NCBI RefSeq assembly: GCF_001512295.1
Contig: NZ_LNUP01000011.1
Span: 565,781-629,780 of the forward strand
DNA: 64,000 bases
DNA from: Pseudomonas sp. EpS/L25
Lineage (GTDB): Bacteria; Pseudomonadota; Gammaproteobacteria; Pseudomonadales; Pseudomonadaceae
Reading direction: 5' to 3'
Shown here: piece after piece, positions 1 through 14,118 of the stretch
Position numbering within the stretch: the first letter of the stretch is position 1
Layout: the number at the start of each line of letters is the position of its first letter
Notes under the pieces: model-generated
The model's database searches: none
What the model was told of the DNA's origin: nothing
What the model saw: the letters and a program-made list of their open reading frames with translations, nothing else
Program-made: the position numbers and the translations under genes

Positions 1-266
1 TTACCGTGATGGCCGTCCGGGTAGACCGCATTGCGCCCATAGGCGAAGTCGGTCCACATGGAATCGGCCAGGAACTCATATTGCGGCGCCGCCGGCCAGT
101 TCTCGAAGCGCAACGGGTGCTTTTCGTGGGTGCCCAGTACCTCCTGCAAGAAGACAATGTCCGCTGACACCGTCCGCACCGCCTCCCGCAACTCCGGCAA
201 GATGAACTTGCGGTTGAATGAGGTGAAGCCCTTGTGCGTGTTGATGGTCAGGACCTTGAACGAAAA
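1..266. repeat. Direct repeat copy A (matches 22069-22334)
   Basis: Positions 1-266 match 22069-22334 in the same orientation at a constant offset of 22068. They diverge at 267/22335 (g against a). The repeat carries the 5' portion of ybhP on the minus strand, without its first seven codons. The leftmost base of the window is the same base at which the other copy departs from true ybhP sequence. That coincidence suggests the window starts at a contig end. Confidence 0.93.
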
Positions 267-386
267 GCACCCGTTGCGCTTCGAGAACTGGCCGGCGGCG
301 CCGCAATATGAGTTCCTGGCCGATTCCATGTGGACCGACTTCGCCTATGGGCGCAATGCGGTCTACCCGGACGGCCATCACGGTAA
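1..386. repeat. Perfect 127-bp inverted repeat (arms 1-127 and 260-386)
   Basis: Bases 1-127 are the exact reverse complement of 260-386, with a 132-base loop between them. Both arms are internal ybhP sequence. The loop is the 5' part of ybhP on the minus strand, so the structure is a fold-back of one gene. The junction sits on a 7-base shared sequence (ACGAAAA, 260-266). The left arm is cut only by the window edge, so the true length of the palindrome is unknown. An arm of exactly 127 bases equals a k-mer length widely used as the largest in short-read assembly, which makes an assembly artefact at a contig end plausible. Confidence 0.95.
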
Positions 387-861
387 TGCGGTGCTGTCGA
401 AGTTTCCCATCGTCAGCTACGACAACTTCGACATTTCCATCGCCGGTCCGGAAAAACGCGGGATGCTGCATTGCGTCCTGCGGATTCCAGATCAGGCGCT
501 GGACCTGCACGTGATCTGCGTGCACCTGGGATTGCGCGAAAAGCACCGGCAGATGCAGATGAAGCTGATCTGCGAGCACGTCCATTCCCTGCCCAGTGAC
601 GCCCCTGTCGTCGTGGCCGGGGACTTCAACGACTGGCGGCAGAAGGCCAACGATATCCTCGGCCAGGGTGCAGGCCTGGAAGAAGTGTTCATGAAGACCG
701 CCGGGCGACTGCCCAAGACCTTTCCGGCCAAGCGCCCCCTGCTCTGCCTGGACCGCATCTACACACGCAACGTCAGCGTCGGACGCCCACAGGTGCTGGG
801 CAATCAGCCGTGGTCGCACCTCTCCGACCACGCGCCCCTGGCTGCGGACTTCCACCTATGA
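262..861 (+). pseudogene. ybhP: 3' part of split ybhP (EEP-family endonuclease/phosphatase)
   Basis: The reading frame from 262 to 861 encodes the C-terminal two thirds of an endonuclease/exonuclease/phosphatase family protein. Visible family motifs are AGDFNDW (about 610-640) and LSDHAPLAADF at the end. The N-terminal metal-binding part (FLQEVLG) is missing here and lies at 22355-22069 on the minus strand. Joining 22355-22069 (287 nt) to 387-861 (475 nt) gives 762 nt, an in-frame 253-residue protein, the length I recall for E. coli YbhP. The gene overlaps clsB by ATGA, as in an ybhP-clsB-ybhN operon. An upstream ATG at 58 would read through the fold-back and yield a chimeric N-terminus, so it is not accepted. 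Broken as drawn, but possibly intact in the real genome. Confidence 0.85.
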
Positions 862-2105
862 ACTTCGAATGGCGGGACGGAAACCGCATTGCCTTGCTGG
901 AAAACGGCGAGGACTTCTTTCCCCGGGTCTTCGAGGCGATCCGCGCGGCCGAGCGCGAGGTCATCGTCGAGACCTTCATCCTCTTCTACGACAAGGTCGG
1001 CAAAGCGCTGCAGCAGGAATTGGTGGCCGCGGCCAAGCGCGGCGTCCAGGTGGACATCACCGTGGACGCCTATGGCTCCCCGGATCTGCCGCGGGACTTC
1101 ATCGACGAGATGGTCCAGGCGGGCGTGCGTTTTCGCTACTACGATCCGCGGCCGCTGGTCATGGGCATGAGGACCAACCTCTTCCGTCGCCTGCACCGCA
1201 AGATCGTGGTGGTGGATGCGCGCCTGGGTTTCATCGGTGGCATCAACTATTCCGCCGAACACCTGGGGGATTTCGGGCCCGAGGCCAAGCAGGATTACGC
1301 CGTGGAAGTCGAAGGCCCCATCGTCGATGACATCCACCGCTTCGCCCGCGATGCGATCAACTCTCCCGAGGAAACCCACCGCTGGTGGGGCAAGCGCTCG
1401 CAGAAGCCGGCCGACAATCGTCACCCGGGCAACGCCCAGGCGTTGTTCGTCTATCGCGACAACGACCAGCACCGTGCCGACATCGAGCAGCACTATCTGG
1501 AGATGCTGCGCAACGCCAAGCGCGAAGTGGTCATCGCCAACGCCTACTTCTTCCCTGGCTATCGCCTGCTGCGCGAAATGCGCAATGCCGCCCAACGCGG
1601 TGTCCGGGTAGTGCTGATCGTCCAGGGCGAACCGGACATGGCCATCGTCAAGGTGGGCGCCCAGATGCTCTACAACTACCTGGTCAAGGCCGGTGTGGAG
1701 ATTTACGAGTACTGCCTGCGGCCCCTGCACGGCAAGGTGGCGACCATGGACGAGCACTGGTCCACCGTGGGTTCGAGCAATCTCGATCCCCTGAGTCTGT
1801 CACTCAATCTCGAATGCAATCTGATCTTCCATGACCATGCCTTCAACCGTGAATTGCGTGGTCGGCTGGAAACCCTGATCCAGCATCACTGCGAGCACGT
1901 CGACAGCAGCAAGGTGCCCAAGCGCACCTATTGGCACCTGGCCAAGACGATGCTGGTCTTTCACTTCCTGCGCCACTTCCCCGCCTGGGTCGGCTGGCTG
2001 CCCGGTCACACCCCCAAGATCGAACTGGTGAGTCCGCCGGTGCAGCCCGAGCTCGAAACCCAGGACCGGGTCGATTCCTCGATCTCAAGGTATCCCCAAC
2101 GATGA
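858..2105 (+). CDS. clsB: Cardiolipin synthase B (phospholipase D family)
   Basis: A 415-residue protein with two HKD (PLD) catalytic motifs: HRKIVVVD near residue 112 and HGKVATMD near residue 292. This arrangement and length fit the ClsB branch of bacterial cardiolipin synthases, which lack the N-terminal membrane segments of ClsA. It should join two phospholipids, or a phospholipid and an alcohol, to make cardiolipin at the inner membrane. The ATG at 858 overlaps the ybhP stop, and its own stop overlaps the ybhN start at 2102. Longer in-frame starts at 810 would run into ybhP and are rejected. Context: ybhP-clsB-ybhN, as in enterobacteria. Confidence 0.92.
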   Translation: MNFEWRDGNRIALLENGEDFFPRVFEAIRAAEREVIVETFILFYDKVGKALQQELVAAAKRGVQVDITVDAYGSPDLPRDFIDEMVQAGVRFRYYDPRPLVMGMRTNLFRRLHRKIVVVDARLGFIGGINYSAEHLGDFGPEAKQDYAVEVEGPIVDDIHRFARDAINSPEETHRWWGKRSQKPADNRHPGNAQALFVYRDNDQHRADIEQHYLEMLRNAKREVVIANAYFFPGYRLLREMRNAAQRGVRVVLIVQGEPDMAIVKVGAQMLYNYLVKAGVEIYEYCLRPLHGKVATMDEHWSTVGSSNLDPLSLSLNLECNLIFHDHAFNRELRGRLETLIQHHCEHVDSSKVPKRTYWHLAKTMLVFHFLRHFPAWVGWLPGHTPKIELVSPPVQPELETQDRVDSSISRYPQR

Positions 2106-3148
2106 GCAGCCACAGCGACACCCTGGACCACGCCGATGCGGAGGCAGGCCAGCAGGCCGCCGACAAGCCGCAGAACAAAGGCTGGGTTCTGGCCAAGAAG
2201 ATCCTGACCTGGGTGTTCCTGATCGCGGTGGTGGTGCTCTTGGTGATCTATGCCCGCAAGGTCGACTGGGGCGAAGTCTGGAAGGTCTTTACCGGCTACC
2301 AGTGGACCACCCTGGCCATGGCCGGCGGCCTCGTCGTGCTCTCGTACATCATGTACGGCTGCTACGACCTCATCGGCCGCGCCTACTGCGGGCACAAGCT
2401 GGTCAAGCGCCAGGTGTTCCTGGTGTCCTTCATCTGCTATGCCTTCACCCTCACCCTGAGTACCTGGGTCGGCGGCATCGGCATGAGGTATCGGCTGTAT
2501 TCACGGCTAGGGCTCTCCAGCGGCACCATCACCCGCATCTTTTCCCTGAGCATCGCCACCAACTGGCTGGGCTATATCCTGCTGGCCGGGGGCATCTTCG
2601 TCAGTGGCGTGGTGGACATGCCCTCCAACTGGTTCGTGGGCGACACCACCCTGCGGCTGATCGGCGCCGGCCTGCTGGCCTTCATCGTCTTCTATCTGGC
2701 GGTCTGTACCTTCGCCAAACAACGCGAATGGACGGTACGCAAACAGCGTCTCGCCCTGCCCTCGCTACGCATGGCCTGTCTGCAGCTGCTGGTGTCCTCG
2801 ATCAACTGGATGGCCATGGCCGCCATCGTCTATCTATTCCTCGGCCGCCAGGTGGACTACCTGCACGTATTGGGCGTATTGCTGCTGTCGAGTATCGCCA
2901 TGGTGATCGTCCATATCCCCGCCGGGGTCGGCGTCCTGGAAACCGTGTTCATCGCCCTGCTGGCCAACGATGGCCTGTCCCAGGGCAAGATCATCGCCGC
3001 CCTGCTTGGCTATCGGACGCTGTATTTCATCATCCCGTTGCTGATCGCGGCGGTGCTCTACTTCGGCTTGGAAGGCCGCGCCAAGAAGCTCAAGGTAAGC
3101 AATGACCGGCGCGAAGAACGCAAGCAACAGGAAGCCAACAGCCACTGA
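2102..3148 (+). CDS. ybhN: YbhN-type integral membrane protein (UPF0104/LPG-synthase-like fold)
   Basis: A 348-residue multi-spanning membrane protein. A charged N-terminal cytoplasmic stretch of about 35 residues precedes the first hydrophobic helix (residues 38-58). Several further helices and a Lys/Arg/Glu-rich C-terminus follow. The family (YbhN, related to lysyltransferase MprF transmembrane domains) includes partners of ClsB encoded in the same operon; the biochemical role is not settled. Translation is coupled to clsB by an ATGA overlap. The conserved segment HIPAGVGVLETVFIALL near residue 270 is typical of the family. Confidence 0.85.
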   Translation: MSSHSDTLDHADAEAGQQAADKPQNKGWVLAKKILTWVFLIAVVVLLVIYARKVDWGEVWKVFTGYQWTTLAMAGGLVVLSYIMYGCYDLIGRAYCGHKLVKRQVFLVSFICYAFTLTLSTWVGGIGMRYRLYSRLGLSSGTITRIFSLSIATNWLGYILLAGGIFVSGVVDMPSNWFVGDTTLRLIGAGLLAFIVFYLAVCTFAKQREWTVRKQRLALPSLRMACLQLLVSSINWMAMAAIVYLFLGRQVDYLHVLGVLLLSSIAMVIVHIPAGVGVLETVFIALLANDGLSQGKIIAALLGYRTLYFIIPLLIAAVLYFGLEGRAKKLKVSNDRREERKQQEANSH

Positions 3149-3154
3149 CGGCAA

Positions 3155-3880
3155 TCAGCGATTGTTGGGTTGGTGCATTGAGATCAGCCGATAGAACTGC
3201 ACCTTCCCGCCTTCGCTGGCAGGCCCCTCGGCGTCGCGCAGCCGGGCGCCAGCCTTGAAATACAGGTGGTGGCTGCTCCAGGCGCTGTCCAGCTGCAGAC
3301 CTAGATCACCGGTACGAGAACCTGCGCCGTGGGCGCGCACGGTGAGGACGCCGTTGCGGGCCAGCTTGATGTCGTAACTGAAGCGACTGGCCAGCGGCAG
3401 GCGTTCCAACAGGATCACGTCCTTGGGGTTGTCGTCCGGACTTTCTCGCAGACGGGCGATCAGCTTGCCTAGCTCCTGGCCCTTGTCGGTCATCGCGCTG
3501 TCCACCTGGTAGACCAGTTGCAACAGGGCCTCGGCCGGTTTCAGCGGTGCACTGGACTGATCCTCGATCTGGCTGAGGATGACTTCGGGCCGCGAGGGCA
3601 CCTGCTGCACGGCGGCCTCGGCCTGCAACAGGGCATCGGCCTCGCGATACTTCCAGGAATAGGCACTGCCGTCGGGCCGGGTTTCCCGCAGCTCGGTGGC
3701 GGGATAGTCGTAGAAGGCCTGCGGGGTGCCGGTGACCGGAACCCAGAACACCAGGGAACCGCCCTCACCCCGGTAGAGATAGAGGCTGCGGAAATTGCTG
3801 CTGTTCAGCTCGGCGGTGGTTACCTGGGCCACGGGCAAGGGCACAGGTACCGTCAGATTCCATTCGGCGAGATCGATCAT
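3155..3880 (-). CDS. PL7 alginate-lyase-like protein with altered active site
   Basis: A 241-residue protein whose whole length resembles the polysaccharide lyase 7 (alginate lyase 2) jelly-roll. It starts MIDLAEWNLTVPVP, has VFWVPVTGT, YPATELRET, SQIED and LYFKAGARLRD, and ends in the family-like KVQFYRLISMH. Active PL7 enzymes have RSELR, Q(I/V)H and YFKAGxYxQ. Here the first Arg is Ala, the catalytic His is Glu and the catalytic Tyr is Leu; only the Gln remains. No signal peptide is visible, so it may stay in the cytoplasm. The start at 3880 follows the family N-terminus; a start at 3913 is possible. Convergent with ybhN (6 bp gap), downstream of glgB. Probably a non-catalytic sugar-binding protein or an enzyme of changed specificity. 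Confidence 0.75.
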   Translation of the reverse strand: MIDLAEWNLTVPVPLPVAQVTTAELNSSNFRSLYLYRGEGGSLVFWVPVTGTPQAFYDYPATELRETRPDGSAYSWKYREADALLQAEAAVQQVPSRPEVILSQIEDQSSAPLKPAEALLQLVYQVDSAMTDKGQELGKLIARLRESPDDNPKDVILLERLPLASRFSYDIKLARNGVLTVRAHGAGSRTGDLGLQLDSAWSSHHLYFKAGARLRDAEGPASEGGKVQFYRLISMHQPNNR

Positions 3881-3971
3881 GGGGTTCTCGGTTGCCAGAC
3901 GCCTGACAAGCATCGCGCAGTTCGGCGATGCTGTCAGCGTGACGCGCCTGTCCCGGGCGCTTCTAGGGCGA

Positions 3972-9514
<5,543 letters not shown>

Positions 9515-9590
9515 GTCGTCTGTTCCTTAACAGGGCGTTCGAATCGAAGGCATGCACCGGCCGCTCGGGCGGCTGGGGGTAAGAAGGAAG

Positions 9591-9636
9591 CCGGACGGCG
9601 CCAGCACAGGGCTCTGCCCTGCTCCACGCCGCCCGG
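9591..9636 (-). terminator. Nested hairpin between glgE and treS
   Basis: On the minus strand the glgE-treS spacer forms an inner stem CAGGGC/GCCCTG (9607-9621) inside an outer stem of about 10 bp with one mismatch (9591-9600 with 9627-9636). The bases following it on the transcript are pyrimidine-rich but not a clean U-run. It could be an attenuator or an mRNA-stabilising hairpin that reduces treS-glgB expression relative to glgE. Confidence 0.45.
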
Positions 9637-9653
9637 TCCGCCTGGTCATAGCG

Positions 9654-11657
9654 TCAATGGGCCGGCTGGATGCGCCAGATGCCGAAGGGCATCGCGGGCT
9701 CCAGACGCGTCCATTGGGTCTTGCCGTGCCAGGCCCAGCGGTGGCCGGTCATCAGGTCCTCGCCGTGGGTGGTGGCGTGGTCGTCGAGCCCCAGCTCCCA
9801 TAGGGGCAGCTCGAAATGACCTTCCTGGGCATTGAAGGGATCCAGGTTGATGGCGACCAGGACGAAGTTGCCCAGGTCGTCGGTACGCTTGCCGAAGTAG
9901 AGGATGTGGTCGTTCCAGCAGTTGTAGATCTTCAGTCCCAGGTGGGTCTGCAGAGCGGGGTTCTGCCGGCGGATACGGTTTAGCTGGGCGATCTCCGCCA
10001 TGATGTTGCCTGGCGCGTAGAAGTCGCGCGGCCGCAGCTCGTACTTCTCCGAATCCAGGTACTCCTCCTTGCCCGGCGTGAGCGGCGCGCCCTCGCAGAG
10101 TTCGAAGCCGGCGTACATGCCCCAGAGACCGGAACCCATGGTGGCTAGGGCCGCGCGGATCAGGAAGCCGGGTCGGCCACTGGTCTGCAGGAAAGCCGGA
10201 TTGATGTCCGGGGTGTTAACGAAGAAATTCGGCCGGTAGCAGTCGCGCAGCGGCGCCTCGTTGAGCTGGGTGAAGTATTCGGTCAGCTCGGCCTTGGTAT
10301 TGCGCCAGGTGAAGTAGGTGTAGCTCTGGCTGTAGCCCACCTTGCCCAGGCGCGCCATCATCGCCGGCTTGGTGAAGGCTTCGGCGAGGAACATGACGTC
10401 GGCGTCACGGCCGCGGATATCGGCGATCAGCCATTCCCAGAACGGCAGCGGCTTGGTATGGGGGTTGTCGACGCGGAAGATCTTCACGCCCTGCTCCACC
10501 CAGTGCCAAACCACGTCTCGCAGCGCCAGCCAGAGGTCCGGGATGGCGTCCTTGGCATAGAAGTCGACGTTGACGATGTCCTGATACTTCTTCGGCGGAT
10601 TCTCGGCGTAGCGCATGGAGCCGTCGGGCCGCCAGGAGAACCAGCCCGGATGTTCCTTGAGCCAGGGGTGATCGGGCGAGCACTGGATGGCGAAGTCCAG
10701 GGCAATCTCCAGGCCATGATCCGCAGCGGCAGCAACCAGGGCGCGGAAATCTTCGAGAGTGCCCAGCTCGGGATGCACGGCATCGTGACCGCCATCCGGG
10801 CTACCGATGGCATAGGGGCTGCCGGGCTGGTCGGCACCGGCGCCCAGGGTGTTGTTCTTGCCCTTGCGATGCGCCAGGCCGATCGGATGGATCGGCGGGA
10901 AATAGAGCACGTCGAAGCCCATGTCGCGTACGCGCGGCAATTCGCCAATGACATTGCGGAAGGTGCCATGGCGCTGGGGATCGTCGGTGATGGAACGAGG
11001 AAAGAGTTCGTACCAGCTGGCGAACTCGGCGCGCAGCCGTTCGATGTCCAGCGGGTACTCGATGCTATGGGTCAGGTGAACATAGGCATCCACCGGCGCC
11101 ATGGCCTGGCTCGCCTCGCTAGCCAGCAGGACGGCGACCTTGTCACCCTCGCTGCCGGCCTGATCCAGGCGCTGCAACAGCGCTTCCAGCGGACCGCGCT
11201 GCTCGCCTTCGGCGCGGGACAGCGCCTGCTCCACATGGATACGCCCTTCCTGCAGTTCCAGGTTCAGCGGCACAGCGGCGGCATGCTTTTTCTCGATCTC
11301 GTAACGATAGGTACCCCAGACGTCCCACCAGGCCTGCACCACGAATTCATAGCGCCCCACTGACGGCGGCGTGAACTGCCCGCGCCAGAGGTCGTTGGTT
11401 TCCAGCACCAGCGGTGCCTGCTGCCAGTCCTCCTCGCCTTCGCGGCGCCAAAGGATGGCGGCGGCCAGCTTGTCGTGGCCATCGGCGAAGATCTTGGCGG
11501 TGACCTCGACGACCTTGCCGGCGATGCCCTTGGCCGCGAACTGTCCGTTGTCGACCGCCGGCGTGACCGCTTCGATGGCGATGCGCGGCGTCTGGGCAGC
11601 AGTAGCGGGATCAAGGGAAAGGGTGGAAAAAGAACCGGGGAGATCGGTGTTCGACAT
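9654..11657 (-). CDS. glgE: Alpha-1,4-glucan:maltose-1-phosphate maltosyltransferase
   Basis: A 667-residue GH13_3 enzyme that transfers maltose from maltose-1-phosphate onto alpha-1,4-glucan. The nucleophile Asp is in IFRVDNPHTKPLPFWEW, a GlgE hallmark, and the acid/base Glu in MFLAEAF. The N-terminal domain (about 25-130) carries the LWRGQFTPPSVGRYEF beta-sandwich. I chose the ATG at 11657 because GGAG lies about ten bases upstream; an ATG five codons earlier (11672) lacks a convincing ribosome binding site. It heads the glgE-treS-glgB unit, the GlgE route of glucan synthesis. Confidence 0.95.
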   Translation of the reverse strand: MSNTDLPGSFSTLSLDPATAAQTPRIAIEAVTPAVDNGQFAAKGIAGKVVEVTAKIFADGHDKLAAAILWRREGEEDWQQAPLVLETNDLWRGQFTPPSVGRYEFVVQAWWDVWGTYRYEIEKKHAAAVPLNLELQEGRIHVEQALSRAEGEQRGPLEALLQRLDQAGSEGDKVAVLLASEASQAMAPVDAYVHLTHSIEYPLDIERLRAEFASWYELFPRSITDDPQRHGTFRNVIGELPRVRDMGFDVLYFPPIHPIGLAHRKGKNNTLGAGADQPGSPYAIGSPDGGHDAVHPELGTLEDFRALVAAAADHGLEIALDFAIQCSPDHPWLKEHPGWFSWRPDGSMRYAENPPKKYQDIVNVDFYAKDAIPDLWLALRDVVWHWVEQGVKIFRVDNPHTKPLPFWEWLIADIRGRDADVMFLAEAFTKPAMMARLGKVGYSQSYTYFTWRNTKAELTEYFTQLNEAPLRDCYRPNFFVNTPDINPAFLQTSGRPGFLIRAALATMGSGLWGMYAGFELCEGAPLTPGKEEYLDSEKYELRPRDFYAPGNIMAEIAQLNRIRRQNPALQTHLGLKIYNCWNDHILYFGKRTDDLGNFVLVAINLDPFNAQEGHFELPLWELGLDDHATTHGEDLMTGHRWAWHGKTQWTRLEPAMPFGIWRIQPAH

Positions 11658-12134
11658 CGAGCCTGACTCCATCTTGAGACGCGTGAACGTTGGAACACGT
11701 GAAGGGACCGCAGCGCCATGACGCTGCGATCCTGATCATGATCCCGCTGCTGCCTGGCGCTATCCGGCCAATCCAAGCGCTTGGCGCTTTGGAACGCTCT
11801 GCCAAGGCTGCACAGCGGAAAGCCTGGCGCCGTCGGAAACGCCTTGGTCCAGCAGCCGCCTAAGCCCCTCACGAGACGGGCATGCGCGGGTGTGTCTGAA
11901 AGAGTCTGAGCCTTGGGGCTGAACAAAAGTTCAGCGTTCGGACAGTGGGTGACAATCCTCATTAATATCGATAAAAGCCGAAAAATCAGTAGCTTAGGCG
12001 ATTTTATTAACGTCAATTATCCTACCTGGCACCGCCGCCGGGCATTTCTCGATGTATCACCAGCCGCATCTGTAGAACGAATGATTGCGTGATAATCGAC
12101 CTGCAAAGAAGACGCTAAGCCTTTGATAATAAAG
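11658..12134. promoter_or_regulatory. Probable glgE promoter region, partly AT-rich
   Basis: A 477-bp gap between glgE and the 3' end of nadE, both on the minus strand. No convincing gene was found. The stretch 11955-12125 is much more AT-rich than its surroundings. A perfect 7-bp inverted repeat, GCTGAAC-AAAA-GTTCAGC (11918-11935), could be an operator for the glgE operon or a small hairpin. No specific promoter boxes can be assigned with confidence. Confidence 0.4.
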
Positions 12135-12962
12135 CTAAGGCGTATAGGGAAGATCACGCTTATGAGCGCTACGTCTGTAGGTATTGAGGATAATCTCCCG
12201 TGTCGCCGGGCTCACGGTCTTGCCTTCGAGGAAATCATCGATCTCGGCGTAGGTGATGCCAAAGGCGTCCTCGTCCGCCTTGCCTGGCGACAGGGACTCG
12301 AGGTCTGCGGTGGGCACCTTGTGCACCAGGGCATCCGGCGCCCCCAGCCATTCGGCAATGGCACGCACCCTGCGCTTGTTGAGGCCATGCAACGGAGTCA
12401 GGTCACAGGCGCCGTCGCCGAACTTGGTGTAGAAGCCCATCAGGGCTTCCGCCGCGTGATCGGTACCTATCACCAACCCACGCCGTGCACCCGCCACGGC
12501 GTACTGGGCGATCATGCGCTGGCGCGCCTTGATGTTGCCCAGGGTGAAGTCTTCGTGCAGCTCGTCGTCGAAGGCCACCCGCGCTTCCCGCACCGAGGCG
12601 AGCATGGCATCGCTGGCTGGCTTGATATTGACCGTGTGGGTCTCGTCGGGCTGGATGAATTGCAGGGCGCGCTGGGCATCCTCCTCGTCACGTTGCACGC
12701 CATAGGGCAGACGCATGGCGATGAATCTCAGCCGGGCATTGCCGCTCTCCTGCCGGGCGCGTTCCACGGCCAGTTGTGCCAGGCGACCGGCGGTAGAGGA
12801 ATCCACCCCGCCACTGATGCCCAGCACGTAGCTTTCCTGGCGACTCTCGAGCAGGTAATCCTTAAGGAACAGGATGCGCCGCTCCGCCTCGCCGGCCGGA
12901 TCGAAGTGCTCAGGTACCTGCAGGGCCTGGATGATGTCGCGCTGAAGGACGTCGTCGGTCAT
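12135..12962 (-). CDS. nadE: NH3-dependent NAD+ synthetase
   Basis: A 275-residue ammonia-dependent NAD synthetase that converts deamido-NAD to NAD, the last step of NAD biosynthesis. The PP-loop SGGVDSS (near residue 50) binds ATP, and GTDHAAEALMGFYTKFGDG is the conserved substrate region. There is no glutaminase domain, consistent with the length. The ATG overlaps the stop of the upstream MobA-PncC gene (ATGA). That partner contains a nicotinamide-nucleotide amidase-type domain, giving the pair a common NAD theme. Confidence 0.95.
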   Translation of the reverse strand: MTDDVLQRDIIQALQVPEHFDPAGEAERRILFLKDYLLESRQESYVLGISGGVDSSTAGRLAQLAVERARQESGNARLRFIAMRLPYGVQRDEEDAQRALQFIQPDETHTVNIKPASDAMLASVREARVAFDDELHEDFTLGNIKARQRMIAQYAVAGARRGLVIGTDHAAEALMGFYTKFGDGACDLTPLHGLNKRRVRAIAEWLGAPDALVHKVPTADLESLSPGKADEDAFGITYAEIDDFLEGKTVSPATREIILNTYRRSAHKRDLPYTP

Positions 12963-14116
12963 CGGGCATTCTCCTTGGATTCGCGTTCGAGACGTTGATG
13001 ATAGGCCACCACGGCGCCCAGGCTGTGGCGTGCGGCAGCCAGCTGGACGGCTTCACGGTCGCCGGGGAAATGCCGAGTCTCGGCATAGAGCACGATGTCG
13101 TCACCGACCCGAAAGCCCCAGGCGAAGCAGACGGTTCCCGCCGGGATGCCGTCGGCATCGTCCGGGCCGGCCAGGCCGGTGTTGGCGATGGCGATCTGCG
13201 CCGGACTGTCGCGCAGCGCTCCTGCGGCCATCTCCCGGGCCACGGCTTCACTGGTGAGGTTGTAGCGCTCGATGGTTTCCGGCTTCACCCCCAGTAGGCG
13301 CTGCTTGGCCTCGGGGGAATAGACGACGTAGCCGGACTCGATGCAGCTGCCGCTGCCGGGGATCTCCGACAGCAGGCCGACAACCTTGCCCGCGGTGCAG
13401 GACTCCGCGGTGGTCAGTTGCAGTTCGCGGGTCTTGAGATAGTCCAGCATGGATTCGATATCGTTCATGGACGTCTTCCAACAGAGGGTCTTCACCCCCG
13501 TTGGAAGAGCGGCGTTTTGCGGAAGTTCGGTGCCTGCCGCCGCCGGATTTCCCAAGTCGGCCGGGGTGTCGATGTCCCGATGGATACCGGCATCCGCCAC
13601 CTCCAGCTCTAGCACCGAATCCAGGCGCAGCAGCCGTTTCGCTCCCTCGTCGCCGCCGAGGGCAGTCAGCGCAGCGGCATAATTCCGACCAAAGAGCACC
13701 GGGTGTCCACGCCGTCCCCGATGAACCGGCACGACGATGCGCTCGGGCCGAAGGTGATCCAGCAACAGGTGCGCGGTAGTCGTCGTCACGAAGGGCATGT
13801 CACCCAGGGCGACCAGCCAGCCGGCGGCATTCCCGGTCGCCTGGACGGCCGCCGCCAGGCTGTCGCCCATGCCGGTAGTGGCCAGGCTCAGGACGTCCAC
13901 GCCCTCCTCGCGGGCCAGCTCGGCCCGCCAGGGCGCAGCGGTGGATACCACCGCCAGGCACGGCAAGCCGGTGGCCTTCCAGGTTCTCAGGGTCGACCGC
14001 AGGACGCTCAGCCCAGGAGTCCCCGGTAGCAGCGCCTGGAGCTTGTCTCCCCCACCGGCGGCGCGAAAGCGCTGGCCCGCACCGGCGGCCAGGATCAGGA
14101 CCTGGATCGCCGCCAT
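12959..14116 (-). CDS. MobA-like nucleotidyltransferase fused to PncC/CinA C-terminal domain
   Basis: One continuous 385-residue frame with two unrelated domains. Residues 1-190 are a MobA/MocA-type NTP transferase (LILAAGAGQRFR, LVALGDMPFV, IHRDIDTPADL), of the kind that makes molybdenum cofactor dinucleotides. Residues about 217-385 are a CinA C-terminal/PncC domain (LTTAESCTAGK, GSGSCIESGYVVYS, IANTGLAGPDD), which hydrolyses NMN to nicotinate mononucleotide and ammonia. A low-complexity linker of about 30 residues connects them. An internal ATG at 13468 (MNDIESML), preceded by GGAAGA at about six bases, could give PncC alone. Located between xdhC (3 bp gap) and nadE (overlap). Confidence 0.85.
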   Translation of the reverse strand: MAAIQVLILAAGAGQRFRAAGGGDKLQALLPGTPGLSVLRSTLRTWKATGLPCLAVVSTAAPWRAELAREEGVDVLSLATTGMGDSLAAAVQATGNAAGWLVALGDMPFVTTTTAHLLLDHLRPERIVVPVHRGRRGHPVLFGRNYAAALTALGGDEGAKRLLRLDSVLELEVADAGIHRDIDTPADLGNPAAAGTELPQNAALPTGVKTLCWKTSMNDIESMLDYLKTRELQLTTAESCTAGKVVGLLSEIPGSGSCIESGYVVYSPEAKQRLLGVKPETIERYNLTSEAVAREMAAGALRDSPAQIAIANTGLAGPDDADGIPAGTVCFAWGFRVGDDIVLYAETRHFPGDREAVQLAAARHSLGAVVAYHQRLERESKENAR

Positions 14117-14118
14117 GC

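Noticed and set aside
58-261. ATG at 58 as start of a 267-residue ybhP product
   Set aside because: The first 68 codons read the antisense of ybhP through the fold-back junction and have no resemblance to the family; true ybhP sequence begins at 262.
11918-11935. 7-bp inverted repeat GCTGAAC/GTTCAGC as an intrinsic terminator of nadE
   Set aside because: No U-run follows on either strand, and it lies upstream of glgE rather than directly after a gene end; listed only as a possible operator.
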